DNA of 64,000 nucleotides from Planctomycetaceae bacterium (GCA_018699955.1 JABISG010000046.1:1-64000), one strand, 5' to 3'. Numbered from the stretch's first letter, positions 53,422 to 63,300 are shown. Translations and numbers: made by a program. Notes: generated from the letters alone by a model not told the origin.

Positions 53422-54105
53422 ATGTCGATCTTTCTGCTTGCCGCCACGCTGACCGCCACTCCTGCAGCGGTCGAGTCGTTTTCATCACAGCATGCTGCTG
53501 CAATGGCATTGGCCGCCAAAGTGCAAACCGGCACGCTGTTATTCAATCGCGGCGACTGCTTGGCAATTAAGGTGTATACCAACAGCCCATACACTCACGT
53601 CGCGGCCGTCGTGATGGAGCAGGGCAGTCCGTTTGTTTATGACAGCATGAACGGTGCCGGAGTACGTCGGCTGTCGCTCGAAAAATATCTCAAGACGCAG
53701 CGCCCCGATGTGATTCATGTCTTTCAGCCAACCAAAGCATTCACCCGCCGTCGTTCAAAAGTATTCAAGGATGCCCTCGAAAGTGAACTCGGCCGCCCCT
53801 ACGCGGTCAAACATCACTTGACCGGCAAACGTTCCAATGGACTGCATTGCTCGGAGTATGTGACCGATGCGCTGAAATCGACACGGATGATTCAGGTGAA
53901 ACGTCCGCCGAAGGTTTCACCCGCCAGTTTGGTGGAGGGCATCCTGCAGGCCGAACTGTATTACGCGACCCGAAAGATCCAGGTCGTCGAGCCTCGACCG
54001 CCAGTGGCAAAAGGTGACAACTGGTGCGAACAAATGTGGATCGACACGAAAGTCTGCTCGTCACGCTGCTGCGTGAAGATGCGCCGCTGGTTTTTGTGCC
54101 ATTAA
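53422..54105 (+). CDS. YiiX/NlpC-P60-like cysteine hydrolase
   Basis: 227 residues with a signal-like N-terminus (FLLAATLTATPAA). The circularly permuted papain-like core has its catalytic His at H59 (NSPYTHVAAVVM) and Cys at C143 (NGLHCSEYVTDAL), the pattern of YiiX/YebB-type lipid or peptide amidases. TGTLLFNRGDCLAIK (about 36-50) is the usual first strand. Unusual: the last 25 residues hold six cysteines (DNWCEQMWIDTKVCSSRCC), perhaps disulfide- or metal-linked. The ATG at 53422 has GGAG upstream; the open frame begins 9 codons earlier with a TTG. Confidence 0.75.
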   Translation: MSIFLLAATLTATPAAVESFSSQHAAAMALAAKVQTGTLLFNRGDCLAIKVYTNSPYTHVAAVVMEQGSPFVYDSMNGAGVRRLSLEKYLKTQRPDVIHVFQPTKAFTRRRSKVFKDALESELGRPYAVKHHLTGKRSNGLHCSEYVTDALKSTRMIQVKRPPKVSPASLVEGILQAELYYATRKIQVVEPRPPVAKGDNWCEQMWIDTKVCSSRCCVKMRRWFLCH

Positions 54106-54164
54106 ATCCTGCGCCCGTTGTTTTGCACCCGAAATCTCGAATGACGGACCGGGTGCCACTGGCG

Positions 54165-55532
54165 TCACTTCTTCGCGGCCCGTTGCTGCTTGACGAGATC
54201 GACGATGACCGCTTCGAGTTGCTTCAGTCCTTGGTCGGGCTTGATGTTGAAGAAGCCGGTGCTGTAGTGGGCAATCTTTCCGTCGGTTCCAATCACAACC
54301 CACAGCGGTAATTTCTCGTCCAGGCGACGCGGGTCGCCGAATTTTCCGATCAGCGTTCCGTCATCGATCAAGATCGGATAGCCCAAATTGAAAAACTCCC
54401 GTAACTGCCGGGCCGATCGAACTGCGGCTGACCGCTGCGAGGCATCGGCGAACCGCTTGTCAACCGCAATGCCATACGTTTTTACATTGAGCCGTCGCTT
54501 GATGTTCTTGTTGTTGAGGAAGTCGAGATACCCGACCTGACCGTAAGGCTCGACGAGCGGTTTGTTGCGATATTCCCAGAAGTGCAGCACGATAATACTG
54601 TCTGCATATTCCTTGGGAGAAACCGTCCCGCCCGTCAGCTTCTTCAATGTCAGCCGGGGCGCTTTGTTGCCGACGAACTTCTTGGCCAGCCCGGCAACAT
54701 CGGTCACGCGTTGCTGTTGCGCTGCAACATCGCGACGAATAATTTTGGCGTAGCGTTCAAAAGGAGTTTTGACCGCTTCGGTTGCCAAGCGATCGACGAC
54801 CGCCGCAGCGGCCTTGAGTTGAGCATCGGTCAGCTCCGGCTTGACTTCCTGAGACTGTGATCGTTTGAGCGTTTCTTTCAATGCGACAATCGTCTGCAGT
54901 GGTTTTTGCAGTACCGGTAGCGAATCCTTCTTCAACGGCTTGGCCGACTCGAGTTCGTACTTCAACGAATAACGATCACCCTGTCCCATCGTGATGCGTT
55001 GCTCGGCCGAGACGATGAGGTGACTCGCCTTTTCGACGAACAGCGTCTGCTGGTGACCAAAGTTTGTCGAAACATCGACGACCCAGCAATCGCGATCTTT
55101 GAATTTGCGCGAACGCAGAACCTCAAATGCCTGCTTCCCGTCTTTCCATTCCGCTCCAGCCTTGAGTTTGTCACCGAATTCAAAAATTGGCGAGCGCACC
55201 GTAACCGGAAACTTCGATTCATTGTGATTGTGCAACAAACGAATGCGCGTACGATTGGTCGCCTTGTTCGCCTTGTTGAGCGATATCACGCCAAAACGCT
55301 CCGGCCAAGACCAACCACCACCACCGGCTTCATCGACCAGAAACGCGAGATCGCTTCCGGCATCCCGTTTTACGAGCAGGCAGAAGATGTCGAATTGTTT
55401 TGATTCAAAACCGTCAGAGTTTCGGCCGGTCGGTGTGAGCTTGCCGTTGTAACGAATTTCAGTGGCCGGTCCTTCATCCAGCACCGAGTTCAACAACGAC
55501 ATCAGCAACAGACCGTGCGATAGAATGCTCAC
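54165..55532 (-). CDS. Exported TlpA/redoxin-family protein lacking CxxC
   Basis: 455 residues from a GTG at 55532 with AGGAG about 8 bases upstream, beginning with a hydrophobic segment (SILSHGLLLMSLLNSVL). Residues about 20-200 are a beta-rich region. A Lys/Ala-rich helical part follows, then a thioredoxin-like domain (about 290-450: NKAPRLTLKKLTGGTVSPKE, IIVLHFWEYRNKPLVEP, KLPLWVVIGTDGKIAHY). Where catalytic redoxins have WCxPC, this protein has WEYRNKP, so it is probably redox-inactive. Unrelated N-terminal domains joined to redoxin domains are common in planctomycetes. Function unknown. Confidence 0.75.
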   Translation of the reverse strand: MSILSHGLLLMSLLNSVLDEGPATEIRYNGKLTPTGRNSDGFESKQFDIFCLLVKRDAGSDLAFLVDEAGGGGWSWPERFGVISLNKANKATNRTRIRLLHNHNESKFPVTVRSPIFEFGDKLKAGAEWKDGKQAFEVLRSRKFKDRDCWVVDVSTNFGHQQTLFVEKASHLIVSAEQRITMGQGDRYSLKYELESAKPLKKDSLPVLQKPLQTIVALKETLKRSQSQEVKPELTDAQLKAAAAVVDRLATEAVKTPFERYAKIIRRDVAAQQQRVTDVAGLAKKFVGNKAPRLTLKKLTGGTVSPKEYADSIIVLHFWEYRNKPLVEPYGQVGYLDFLNNKNIKRRLNVKTYGIAVDKRFADASQRSAAVRSARQLREFFNLGYPILIDDGTLIGKFGDPRRLDEKLPLWVVIGTDGKIAHYSTGFFNIKPDQGLKQLEAVIVDLVKQQRAAKK

Positions 55533-55934
55533 CAAGGAGTCTCCTCGAGAGTACGTTGCCGCCAAACACAAATTGCGGGCGGTGGGGCGGGGCAGGGGGA
55601 TTGGCGTCAACCCTGACGACCAATGACCCGTTCATCTTCCCAGAACAACCGACCGCGGGCAAGTCTCGGTGGGAGTTTGCGACAGAGTTGGGCCGAATGA
55701 CGATCGCAACATTCCCAGGCGAGCCGAGGGTGTCGATCCTCGGGTTCTCCAAAGTGTGGATCGGCGAACACCGACGGCTTTTCGCCGCCGATTCTCCAGA
55801 CCAATAAGCCGCGAAGCTGACTCGTCCCCTGTTGACAGCATCCAGAGCGACGCCTACGCTAGAATGGTTGAATCAACATGTTGCGAAGGAATTGCGTCTG
55901 GCAATGCGCCAGGCATGCGAGTGGGGAGAGCACT
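55533..55934. other. Intergenic region between divergent genes
   Basis: 402 bases between a minus-strand and a plus-strand gene. No gene or clear repeat is seen. Promoters of both neighbours must lie here. Confidence 0.5.
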
Positions 55935-57074
55935 ATGCCATTTAGACAGCGCGTCCGTCGGGTCGGCCTGCTGTTGTTTTTCGTATTGTCTGTGTCGTTT
56001 ACCGCAGCACATTCGCAGCCGCCTTCGGCCGGGGAACAGCCTGGCCAACAGGCCAAAGCTGAAGAACGTGTGGTGATCCAGCGCGAGGCAATGCGGCTGA
56101 TCGATCCGAAGCGTTATCAGGTCGCCTTGCCAGTGGAACCAGTCCGCAAATTGACGATTGCCGCGCCCATTGCAGGCCGCGTCAAATCGATGCTGCGAAA
56201 GCCGGGCGACAAAATCATTTCCGGTACAACGGTCGCTCGCTTGGACGATACCGAGCAGTCACTGCTCGTCGAGCAGGCAGAAGCGAATCTGAAGGTCGCG
56301 GAAATCGAATTGCGTCGTGCCAAGAAGCAAGCCGAAACCGATCTCATTGAACTGTCCGAAGCACGGCTCGATGCAGCAAAAGCAGCGCACGATTTGGCAA
56401 AGTTTCGAATCGAACAGACGAATATTCGCGCTCCATTCGCCGGTGAAGTTTTTCGGATTCACGTGATTGAGGGGCAGGTAGTCAGCGTGGGAACACCGCT
56501 GTGCGAGTTCGGCGATGCGACGCAACTTCGAGTGGAAATTCCCGTCGAGCGCAAATCCGTCAAGGCCAAGCAAAGCATCAAGCTCACCATCGAAGACACG
56601 ACCGTCGATGGTACGGTGGAAAGCGTCCTTCCGCTGGCCGACAGGTTTGGACCGTTGCGCGAACTGGTTAAATCGCTCGCGTCGGCAACAGTGTTAATCG
56701 ACAATGAAAGCGGGCGAATTCGCCCCGGGCAATTGGTTGATGTTGCAATCATTCCCCAACAGTTTGTCACTCAAGTTCCCAATCGCAGCCTCACGAATGT
56801 TGCAGAGGGCGGACGCAAGGTTCAGGTTGTGCGGAGTGGCGTCATTCGCAACGTCCTCGTACAACTGTTGGGTCAAGTGGGAACCGATCTCTCGTACGTC
56901 GGCGGCTCCTTCGCTCCCGGCGACGAGCTGATTGTTAGCGCGTCGCAGGAGTTGGCGGATGGAACCCAGGTGCGGCCGGCCAACGTCGCCGCCAAACCGG
57001 CCCCAGGTAACACACGTGGCAATACGGGTACCAAATCGGGGACAAATCTACCACGGAGGGGGGCCGGATTCTGA
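55935..57074 (+). CDS. HlyD/RND-type membrane fusion protein
   Basis: 379 residues. A signal or anchor helix (VGLLLFFVLSVSFTAAH) is followed by a lipoyl-like half-motif (IAAPIAGRVKSMLRKPGDKI), an alpha-helical hairpin (about 105-165, LVEQAEANLKVAEIELRRAKKQ), the second lipoyl half (IRAPFAGEVFRIHVIEGQVV) and beta-barrel domains. The family bridges an inner-membrane transporter to the outer envelope. No ABC or RND transporter gene is next to it, so its partner lies elsewhere. The short helical hairpin suggests an RND/MacA-like rather than long HlyD form. The ATG at 55935 follows GGGGAGAG. Confidence 0.83.
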   Translation: MPFRQRVRRVGLLLFFVLSVSFTAAHSQPPSAGEQPGQQAKAEERVVIQREAMRLIDPKRYQVALPVEPVRKLTIAAPIAGRVKSMLRKPGDKIISGTTVARLDDTEQSLLVEQAEANLKVAEIELRRAKKQAETDLIELSEARLDAAKAAHDLAKFRIEQTNIRAPFAGEVFRIHVIEGQVVSVGTPLCEFGDATQLRVEIPVERKSVKAKQSIKLTIEDTTVDGTVESVLPLADRFGPLRELVKSLASATVLIDNESGRIRPGQLVDVAIIPQQFVTQVPNRSLTNVAEGGRKVQVVRSGVIRNVLVQLLGQVGTDLSYVGGSFAPGDELIVSASQELADGTQVRPANVAAKPAPGNTRGNTGTKSGTNLPRRGAGF

Positions 57075-57103
57075 TTTCCACCCCACTCGGGGGGCAGTTC
57101 GTT

Positions 57104-57109
57104 TATAAT
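57104..57109 (+). promoter_or_regulatory. Perfect TATAAT box ahead of the kinase gene
   Basis: TATAAT without a recognisable -35 at the right distance. If used, it would give a leader of about 190 bases before the GTG at 57307. Confidence 0.3.
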
Positions 57110-57306
57110 TGGTTAGCACCGACAGCACAGGGCAAATTTCGGAACGCGTTACAGCGACAATCGGGCAGGGGGGCGGACTACGCACTGTGTCTTTGCGATT
57201 GACGGAATTGACCGCAGCAACGCAGCCGGACAAATACAGCCGGAAAATATCGCGACCACCCAACGGCTATTCACCCGCCACTCAAGAGAGGCAACGGAGC
57301 GGAAAC

Positions 57307-58839
57307 GTGTCGGACGAACAAAACACCTATGACGGCCTGGAGCTAATCAATTGCGTTGCCTCGGGTACGCACTCACAGATATGGGAGTGCGCCGAACCGG
57401 CCGGCACCCAGCACTTTGTCGCCAAGCTCCTGCTGCCCGAAGCGATAAAAGACAAGGAGTGCTTGTCGACGCTTAAACACGAAGCGAAAGTGCAGAAGTC
57501 GCTCGTGCATCCCAATTTCCTTCCGTTTCACCGTATTGTTACGAACAAGGAACACGCCTACATTTTAATGGACTATTTTCGTGCCCCGAACGTGAAGACA
57601 CAGCTGATGGCCGATGTCATGGCGCTTCAAATCAGGGCACAGAAGTTGATTGAAGGATTGTGCATATCGCTGGCGCACATGCACGACAAAGGCTGGATCC
57701 ACCGTGACATTAAGCCTGAGAACATCTTGTTCAACAAGTCGGGCGAATTGAAACTGATCGATTTTTCGTTGACGGTCCGCAATTCCAGCGGACTGGGCAA
57801 AATGTTTGGGGGCGCACCAAAAGTAGTTCAGGGAACCCGGACCTATATCGCGCCGGAAACGATTCTTAAGAAGGCCCCCACAGTGCAGACTGACATGTAC
57901 AGCTTGGGTATCACGCTGTTCGAGGTCCTGGCCGGGCAAAGACCCTTCACCGCACCAACTCCCGACCTGCTGCTGATCAAGCATCTCAAAGAGCCGGCTC
58001 CGGCCCCCTCGGAATTCAACAAAAACATCACTCCCGAAACCGACCAATTCGTTCGGCGCATGCTATTCAAGAATCCGAAGAAACGGCACGCGAACATGAA
58101 CGAACTGCTAGCCGAGCTTCGCTCGCTCAAACTCTTCAAAGAGGATGTTGCCCAACTCAAGGCCGCAGCTGATCAGAAGAAAAAAGAAACTGCTGATGCC
58201 GGCGGAGACCTCAGTAAGGCCTGGTCACTCGACAGCCGTCGCGACGCATTGCTCACCGAAAAGGGTATCGCCCCTCCGGTCAAACCAAAAAAGAAAAAGC
58301 CAAAATTGGCTGCATCCAAGCCGCCGGCTGAGCCAGCCGCACCGGCTCCAGTTGCGGCTCCGCAGCAACCGCCGCCCGCCGCGGCATTTCCCGGGCAACC
58401 ACAGCCGGGGCAGTTTCCGCAGTTCGCACCGCCCGGCTATTACCCACCCGGAATGGCTCCACCGATGCCAGGGCAGCCGGGCGTCCCCATGCCGCAAATG
58501 CCCCAGCAGCCATTCCCTCAACAACAATACCCTCCACAAGGGTATCCGCCTGGCTATCCGCAATACCCGCCGGGTGTGGCTCCGGTTGGGCAACCACCGA
58601 TGCAACCGCCAGCGCAGCAGCCACCTGACACGCCGCCAGTACCCTCGGCACAGGACCAACCACCACAACAGCAGCAAACTGCTGCGCCCGTTCAACAACA
58701 GCCTCCCAGTGCTGATGTCATCTCACGAGAAGAAGCCGAACTGCAACCGCAGGCTCCCGTACCCAACGAACGGCACGCCAGCCAAAGCGAAGAAGACGCT
58801 GATCTGCCGCTGATGGACGAACTTCCCGACGTCCTCTAA
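57307..58839 (+). CDS. Ser/Thr protein kinase with Pro/Gln-rich tail
   Basis: 510 residues from a GTG at 57307 with GGAG upstream. The kinase domain is at about 8-280: the nucleotide loop CVASGTHSQIWE is atypical (no GxGxxG), the lysine lies in FVAKLL, the catalytic loop is WIHRDIKPENIL, the metal motif is DFS instead of DFG (KLIDFSLTVRN), and the activation end is GTRTYIAPE. The rest (about 290-510) is a disordered tail: lysine-rich, then Pro/Gln/Gly-rich (QYPPQGYPPGYPQYPPG), then acidic. There is no membrane helix, so it is probably cytosolic. It likely retains activity, although DFS and the loose glycine loop make that uncertain. Confidence 0.82.
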   Translation: MSDEQNTYDGLELINCVASGTHSQIWECAEPAGTQHFVAKLLLPEAIKDKECLSTLKHEAKVQKSLVHPNFLPFHRIVTNKEHAYILMDYFRAPNVKTQLMADVMALQIRAQKLIEGLCISLAHMHDKGWIHRDIKPENILFNKSGELKLIDFSLTVRNSSGLGKMFGGAPKVVQGTRTYIAPETILKKAPTVQTDMYSLGITLFEVLAGQRPFTAPTPDLLLIKHLKEPAPAPSEFNKNITPETDQFVRRMLFKNPKKRHANMNELLAELRSLKLFKEDVAQLKAAADQKKKETADAGGDLSKAWSLDSRRDALLTEKGIAPPVKPKKKKPKLAASKPPAEPAAPAPVAAPQQPPPAAAFPGQPQPGQFPQFAPPGYYPPGMAPPMPGQPGVPMPQMPQQPFPQQQYPPQGYPPGYPQYPPGVAPVGQPPMQPPAQQPPDTPPVPSAQDQPPQQQQTAAPVQQQPPSADVISREEAELQPQAPVPNERHASQSEEDADLPLMDELPDVL

Positions 58840-58895
58840 AACTACCAACACGTACTTTCTGATCTCTGACTTCTGATCTCTGGTACCCAACCCTC

Positions 58896-59879
58896 ATGCC
58901 ACCACCACAAATCCTGCAATTTGAACGTCCCATCTTCGAGATGGAAGAACAACTCCAAAAGCTTCAGGAACAATCGAATCCGTCGGCCCATATCAAAGCC
59001 GCCATTCGAAATCTGCGCGTCGAAATCAAACGCAAAACCCGTGAGATTTTCGACAACCTCGATCCGTGGCAAACCGTCAAAGTTGCGCGGCATCCTGAGC
59101 GTCCGCAAACCCTCGATTATCTGGAACTTGTCTTCGATGAATTCATCGAACTTCACGGCGACAAATCGTTCCGCGACGATCCCGCCATGCTCTCCGGTTT
59201 CGCCAAGCTCGAAGATCGCAAAGTGATGTTCGTTGGCCAGCACAAAGGCCGAACTCTCGACGAACGCAATGCCCACAATTATGGCATGCCCAATCCCGAG
59301 GGCTATTGCAAAGCCCTTGCGAAAATGGAAACTGCCGCCAAGTTCGGCCTGCCGATTATTTGCTTCATCGACACGCCCGGCGCGTATCCCGGAATCGGCG
59401 CCGAAGAGCGCGGCCAGGCCTATCAAATCGCCGTCAATCTCCGCGACATGTCGCGGCTCAAGACGCCCATCATCTGTGTTGTGATTGGCGAAGGCGGTTC
59501 TGGCGGCGCGTTGGGAATTGGTATCGGCGATCACATTTGCGTTTTGCAATTTGCCTACTATTCGGTCATCAGCCCCGAGGGCTGCGCCGGGATTCTCTGG
59601 AAACAAGCGACCCCCGAAAATAGCGCCGCCGCCGCGCAGGCGTTGAAATTCACAGCGCCGAATCTGCTCGAACTCGGCGTCATTGACGAGGTCATTCCTG
59701 AGCCACTCGGCGGCGCTCATCGCGATCACCGTGCGATCGCGTCCACGCTCAAGAAATCGCTGCTGAAGAATCTCAAATCGCTCTCGAAGGTTCCCGTCGA
59801 TGAATTGCCTGATCACCGCTACGAGAAATTTCGCCGCATCGGCGCTTTCGATGAGGGCGGCATCTCAGATGCATCGTAA
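58896..59879 (+). CDS. accA: Acetyl-CoA carboxylase carboxyltransferase subunit alpha
   Basis: 327 residues. Transfers the carboxyl group from biotin to acetyl-CoA, forming malonyl-CoA for fatty acid synthesis, as a complex with AccD. The N-terminal helix FEMEEQLQKLQEQ-type start (IFEMEEQLQKLQEQSNPSA) and the crotonase-like core (GQHKGRTLDERNAHNYGMPN, ICFIDTPGAYPGIGAEERGQ, GEGGSGGALGIGIGDH, YYSVISPEGCAGILWK) are clear. The length matches E. coli AccA (319). It starts 56 bases after the kinase stop. Its malonyl-CoA is also the extender for the lipid-synthase cluster in this window. Confidence 0.95.
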   Translation: MPPPQILQFERPIFEMEEQLQKLQEQSNPSAHIKAAIRNLRVEIKRKTREIFDNLDPWQTVKVARHPERPQTLDYLELVFDEFIELHGDKSFRDDPAMLSGFAKLEDRKVMFVGQHKGRTLDERNAHNYGMPNPEGYCKALAKMETAAKFGLPIICFIDTPGAYPGIGAEERGQAYQIAVNLRDMSRLKTPIICVVIGEGGSGGALGIGIGDHICVLQFAYYSVISPEGCAGILWKQATPENSAAAAQALKFTAPNLLELGVIDEVIPEPLGGAHRDHRAIASTLKKSLLKNLKSLSKVPVDELPDHRYEKFRRIGAFDEGGISDAS

Positions 59880-60114
59880 TATCAGCCAACTCAACTTCAG
59901 CCACGAGACCCATCCCTGGTAGAGCTGAAACCCCAACGTCCGATAATGTCTGTTATGTTTACTTAAAGACGTGTTTTCTGCAGGAAACAGGCGGTATTCT
60001 TCGCTGCCAGAAATGTCTTTTCGGCCTGACAGCATCCCCTTCCCCTCGCAATCTCGTACTCGTCGTGGGGCCGGATCGACTGTCAACGAAGCTCGATTGG
60101 AGCGATTTGCAGGC

Positions 60115-60633
60115 ATGCTCGACACCTACAAAGAGATGATTTCCCAACAATTCGAGGCGACCTTTTGCATGTTGGGAGCGTGCATCAATCGATGCCCCGA
60201 AACGAGCTGGAACGCGCCGGTTGCCAATCTCCAGTTCTGCCAGGTGACATTTCACACGTTGTTTTGTGCGGACATCTATCTCGGATCAAACCCAGCGTCA
60301 CTTCGCCAGCAGCCGTTCCATCGGGAGCACGCTCACGTCTTTGCTGACTACGAAGAACTTGGAGACGGACTGCAGCAGGCAACGTACGACAAATCCTTTA
60401 TCAACACCTACCTTCAACATTGTCGCCAGAAGGCTTCCCAGGTGCTCGCGGCTGAATCGACAGAGACGCTGCAGCAGATGGCAGACTTCGAGTGGTTGAA
60501 TTTTTCTCGCACCGAATTGCATGTCTACAACATCCGTCACATCCATCACCACGCGGCTCAATTGAGTCTTCGTTTGCGACTCGATGCCGACATCGAAATC
60601 CCCTGGGTCGGCTCCGGTTGGCGTGACGTGTAA
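60115..60633 (+). CDS. DinB-like four-helix protein
   Basis: 172 residues from the ATG at 60115. The pattern fits the DinB/YfiT superfamily: an N-terminal helix MLDTYKEMISQQFEATFCML, an early His in FCQVTFHTLF, and the C-terminal HIHHHAAQLSLRLR, where the histidines would complete a metal site. Such proteins include metal-dependent thiol transferases, but most are uncharacterised. The frame is open from 59971, but the extra 48 residues are low in similarity and Ser/Arg-rich; an ATG at 60013 is an alternative start. Confidence 0.68.
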   Translation: MLDTYKEMISQQFEATFCMLGACINRCPETSWNAPVANLQFCQVTFHTLFCADIYLGSNPASLRQQPFHREHAHVFADYEELGDGLQQATYDKSFINTYLQHCRQKASQVLAAESTETLQQMADFEWLNFSRTELHVYNIRHIHHHAAQLSLRLRLDADIEIPWVGSGWRDV

Positions 60634-60931
60634 CTCCCCATCGCCTGCCCTTTTCACAACAAACAGCCGCAGAGCGGGGACAGCAAACCCATTTTTCAGT
60701 TTGTGTTCCTCGGCTTACAAATCGGAATCCGCTTGTATCCTCCGTGGACACTGGTAGCATGGGCGGTGGGTGGTTGCCCGCGATCGTTGCGAGATTTCGG
60801 CCGTCACCATTTCTGGCAGGAGATTCCAATTTGATGGAGCAGTTTGTGACAAACTGATGGTGACCGCGCCGAAGTTGGCCAATTTGCGAAGCCGACGGGA
60901 CAGCGGCCCATCGACCGGAAAGGGGCCAAAC

Positions 60932-61720
60932 ATGTCGTTACTCGACAGCGTGTCCGGTTTGATGAAATCCGCGAAGAACCTGAGGTCGATTGCCGAAACT
61001 CTCGGCGACGTGGAACTGAAATCTCAGATCGTCGATGAGATGCTGCAGTTGCAGGAAATCCGCGAGCAGCTCACAGCGGCGGGGCCGACAAACGGTGATG
61101 GCGAGGCCACTCCCAATCCGTCGGATCGCGAACAGAAGGACAAGGTTTTGTCCTTCGACGACAAGCAGAAGATGGTCCAATTCAAACCGTCTGCCGATGG
61201 CGAAACCTACGGTCTGCATCCGGATGGCGCTGGGCCGGATTCCAAGTCCGGCGCAGCGGCCAGTCCGCCGGAGTCCGCCGTCATTTCGTCCGCCAAAACC
61301 GATACCGACATTCCGACGGACACCGTGGACAAATCGGACTCCCCTGCCGGGTCGCAGTTTGCACATCTTTCGGAAGAAGACCGTTTCCGATTGGCCGAAG
61401 AAAACATTCGCGACCTTGAGCCGCTGAACCTGGCGACCCTGAATAAGATGAACGACATCCTCACGGGCGAACAAAAGAAGAAGAAAGCCGCCGCCACCAA
61501 GGCAGGCATTCGAGCCAACAAGAAGGGCCGCGAACTGCAACAAGCCGTCATGGCAGCCATCGACCTTGACGACGAACAAAAGGAGCAGATGGCCGAAGCC
61601 AGATCCGAACTGCAACGCATCCGCACGGCTATCAGTAAGCAAGTCGAAGGTTTACTCACACCAGAGCAGACGTCCCAGTTGCTCAAGGATTTGGGTAAGG
61701 GAAATAAGAAGGACAACTGA
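60932..61720 (+). CDS. Hypothetical helical protein with LTPEQ motif
   Basis: 262 residues from the ATG at 60932 with AAAGGGG upstream. The N-terminus LDSVSGLMKSAKNLRSIAET is predicted helical. The middle (about 60-145) is disordered and rich in Ser, Asp and Pro. The C-terminus is a charged coiled-coil-like region (DDEQKEQMAEARSELQRI) ending with GLLTPEQTSQLLKDLGKG. LTPEQ echoes the LTxxQ motif of Spy/CpxP-like proteins, but there is no signal peptide, so this similarity may be superficial. I do not recognise a family. Confidence 0.62.
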   Translation: MSLLDSVSGLMKSAKNLRSIAETLGDVELKSQIVDEMLQLQEIREQLTAAGPTNGDGEATPNPSDREQKDKVLSFDDKQKMVQFKPSADGETYGLHPDGAGPDSKSGAAASPPESAVISSAKTDTDIPTDTVDKSDSPAGSQFAHLSEEDRFRLAEENIRDLEPLNLATLNKMNDILTGEQKKKKAAATKAGIRANKKGRELQQAVMAAIDLDDEQKEQMAEARSELQRIRTAISKQVEGLLTPEQTSQLLKDLGKGNKKDN

Positions 61721-61839
61721 CCAAGCGCGATCGGCGGTCGATTCTGAATTCATTCCAAGATGTCGCCCGCCGCTTTTCCTCTTGTCATATGGACATGCGA
61801 GTCGGGTTAAAACGCCCCGTCAAACCGGGAAGACGAATC

Positions 61840-62184
61840 ATGGAATGGTATACGATTCTCATTTCGCAAGTCCGGGTGGTCCCCTTTCTCATCATTTATT
61901 GCGTCGGCTCTATTCTGGCGGCAGTTCGATGGAACCGGCATCCCACCGTGTCGCTTCTCGCACTTTGCGCATTCGGAATCCTGCTCGCGAATCTTGCCAT
62001 GAGCGTCGTTCTTCAAGTCTGGCAATTCGGAGCGCACGACCGAGGTGTGGATGCTGAGGAAATCGGTCGAGTTTTTGGTGCTGTTGCTATGATTCGCACG
62101 TTCTTGAGCGTCATCGCATGGTCGCTGTTACTGACCGCTCTGTTTGGATGGCGTCACACCGACCAGGCTTTGTACGATGAATGA
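61840..62184 (+). CDS. Small integral membrane protein
   Basis: 114 residues with three hydrophobic helices ([41 protein letters not shown] quoted in part, [20 protein letters not shown]). I recognise no family. The ATG at 61840 gives a protein that starts at the first helix ([10 protein letters not shown]); an earlier ATG at 61789 would add 17 basic residues. Confidence 0.55.
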   Translation: MEWYTILISQVRVVPFLIIYCVGSILAAVRWNRHPTVSLLALCAFGILLANLAMSVVLQVWQFGAHDRGVDAEEIGRVFGAVAMIRTFLSVIAWSLLLTALFGWRHTDQALYDE

Positions 62185-62240
62185 GGTGGCATCTGTCCCC
62201 AAATTCTCTTTCGCGTGTTCGTTGTGAATTGAGAAATATC

Positions 62241-63259
62241 ATGTCCGCCTCGTCCCGCCGTCGGGCATTCACCTTGATTGAGTTGTTGGTCGTGATCGCG
62301 ATCATTGCGATTCTGGTTGCGCTGCTGCTGCCCGCCGTCCAACAGGCACGCGAGGCGGCCCGGCGAATGCGATGTAAGAACAACCTCAAGCAAATCGGCA
62401 TCGCCCTGCACAACTACCACGATGTCCACAGTACGCTGCCACCGGGGTTTATTTCCGCCACAGGATATATTGGTGCGACAAATCGAAACCAATGGGCTTG
62501 GGGTGCGTTTCTGCTTCCCTATCTGGACGGGCAGCCGCTGTATCAATCGATCGATTTCAATCGACTGATGACCGATGAGACCCCCTCAGCGAATGGAGTC
62601 TCGAATCTTGCAGCAGCCGGTAGCGTTCAACCGTGGAGTCTGTGTCCCAGCGATGTCGGGCCGGAACTGATCGATCGCCGCTGCCTTCCCAACGGCGGCC
62701 CCAGCTCATCGCGCGAGCAAGTTACGCGGCAGTCACCGGCATCCAATGGATGTTCCTGCCATGCAAAACGAACGTCGCCCCATCGACGACACAAAGTCAA
62801 GGTGCAGCATTCCTGAATCCACCACCCGTTTACCCATGTAAGCCCCCTAACGGCGTGTTCTACCTCAACAGTCAGGTTCATTTTCGGGACGTAACCGACG
62901 GCACATCAACCACCATGGCAATCGGCGAGACGAGTTGGAGATTCGATAGCCACTTCTGTGCAGGCACGCTGGCGAATCCACTTCTCGTCGCGCAGGGTGG
63001 TTCGACATGGGCCGGGACAACGAAACCGTTTCTTCAGGAACACGTGTTGGCCGCGGCCATCGACCCGATCAATCGCGGCGACTTCGCCGGGCGTTCCCGC
63101 GGCTTCAACAGTTTCCACACTGGCGGCGCGCAATTCCTCATGCTCGACGGCTCGGTACGATTCATCAGCGAGTCCATCCAACAAGTCACCCAACCGCCGT
63201 ATGGAGTGTTTCAACACCTCGCATCCAAGTCCGGCGGAGAAGTCATCGGGGAATTCTGA
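62241..63259 (+). pseudogene. DUF1559 prepilin-like protein, interrupted by a frameshift
   Basis: The first part has the type IV prepilin leader [20 protein letters not shown] and the DUF1559 start ([36 protein letters not shown]). The rest ([45 protein letters not shown]) is also standard DUF1559 but lies in another frame. The switch falls near 62700-62715, where a one-base deletion would explain it. With the frame restored the protein would have about 340 residues. It could be a real pseudogene or a sequencing error. DUF1559 genes are abundant in planctomycetes, so loss of one may be tolerated. Confidence 0.8.
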
Positions 63260-63300
63260 AGCCTTACAGCATCTGGGGTGCCTGTGTCAGAGTTGGAAAA

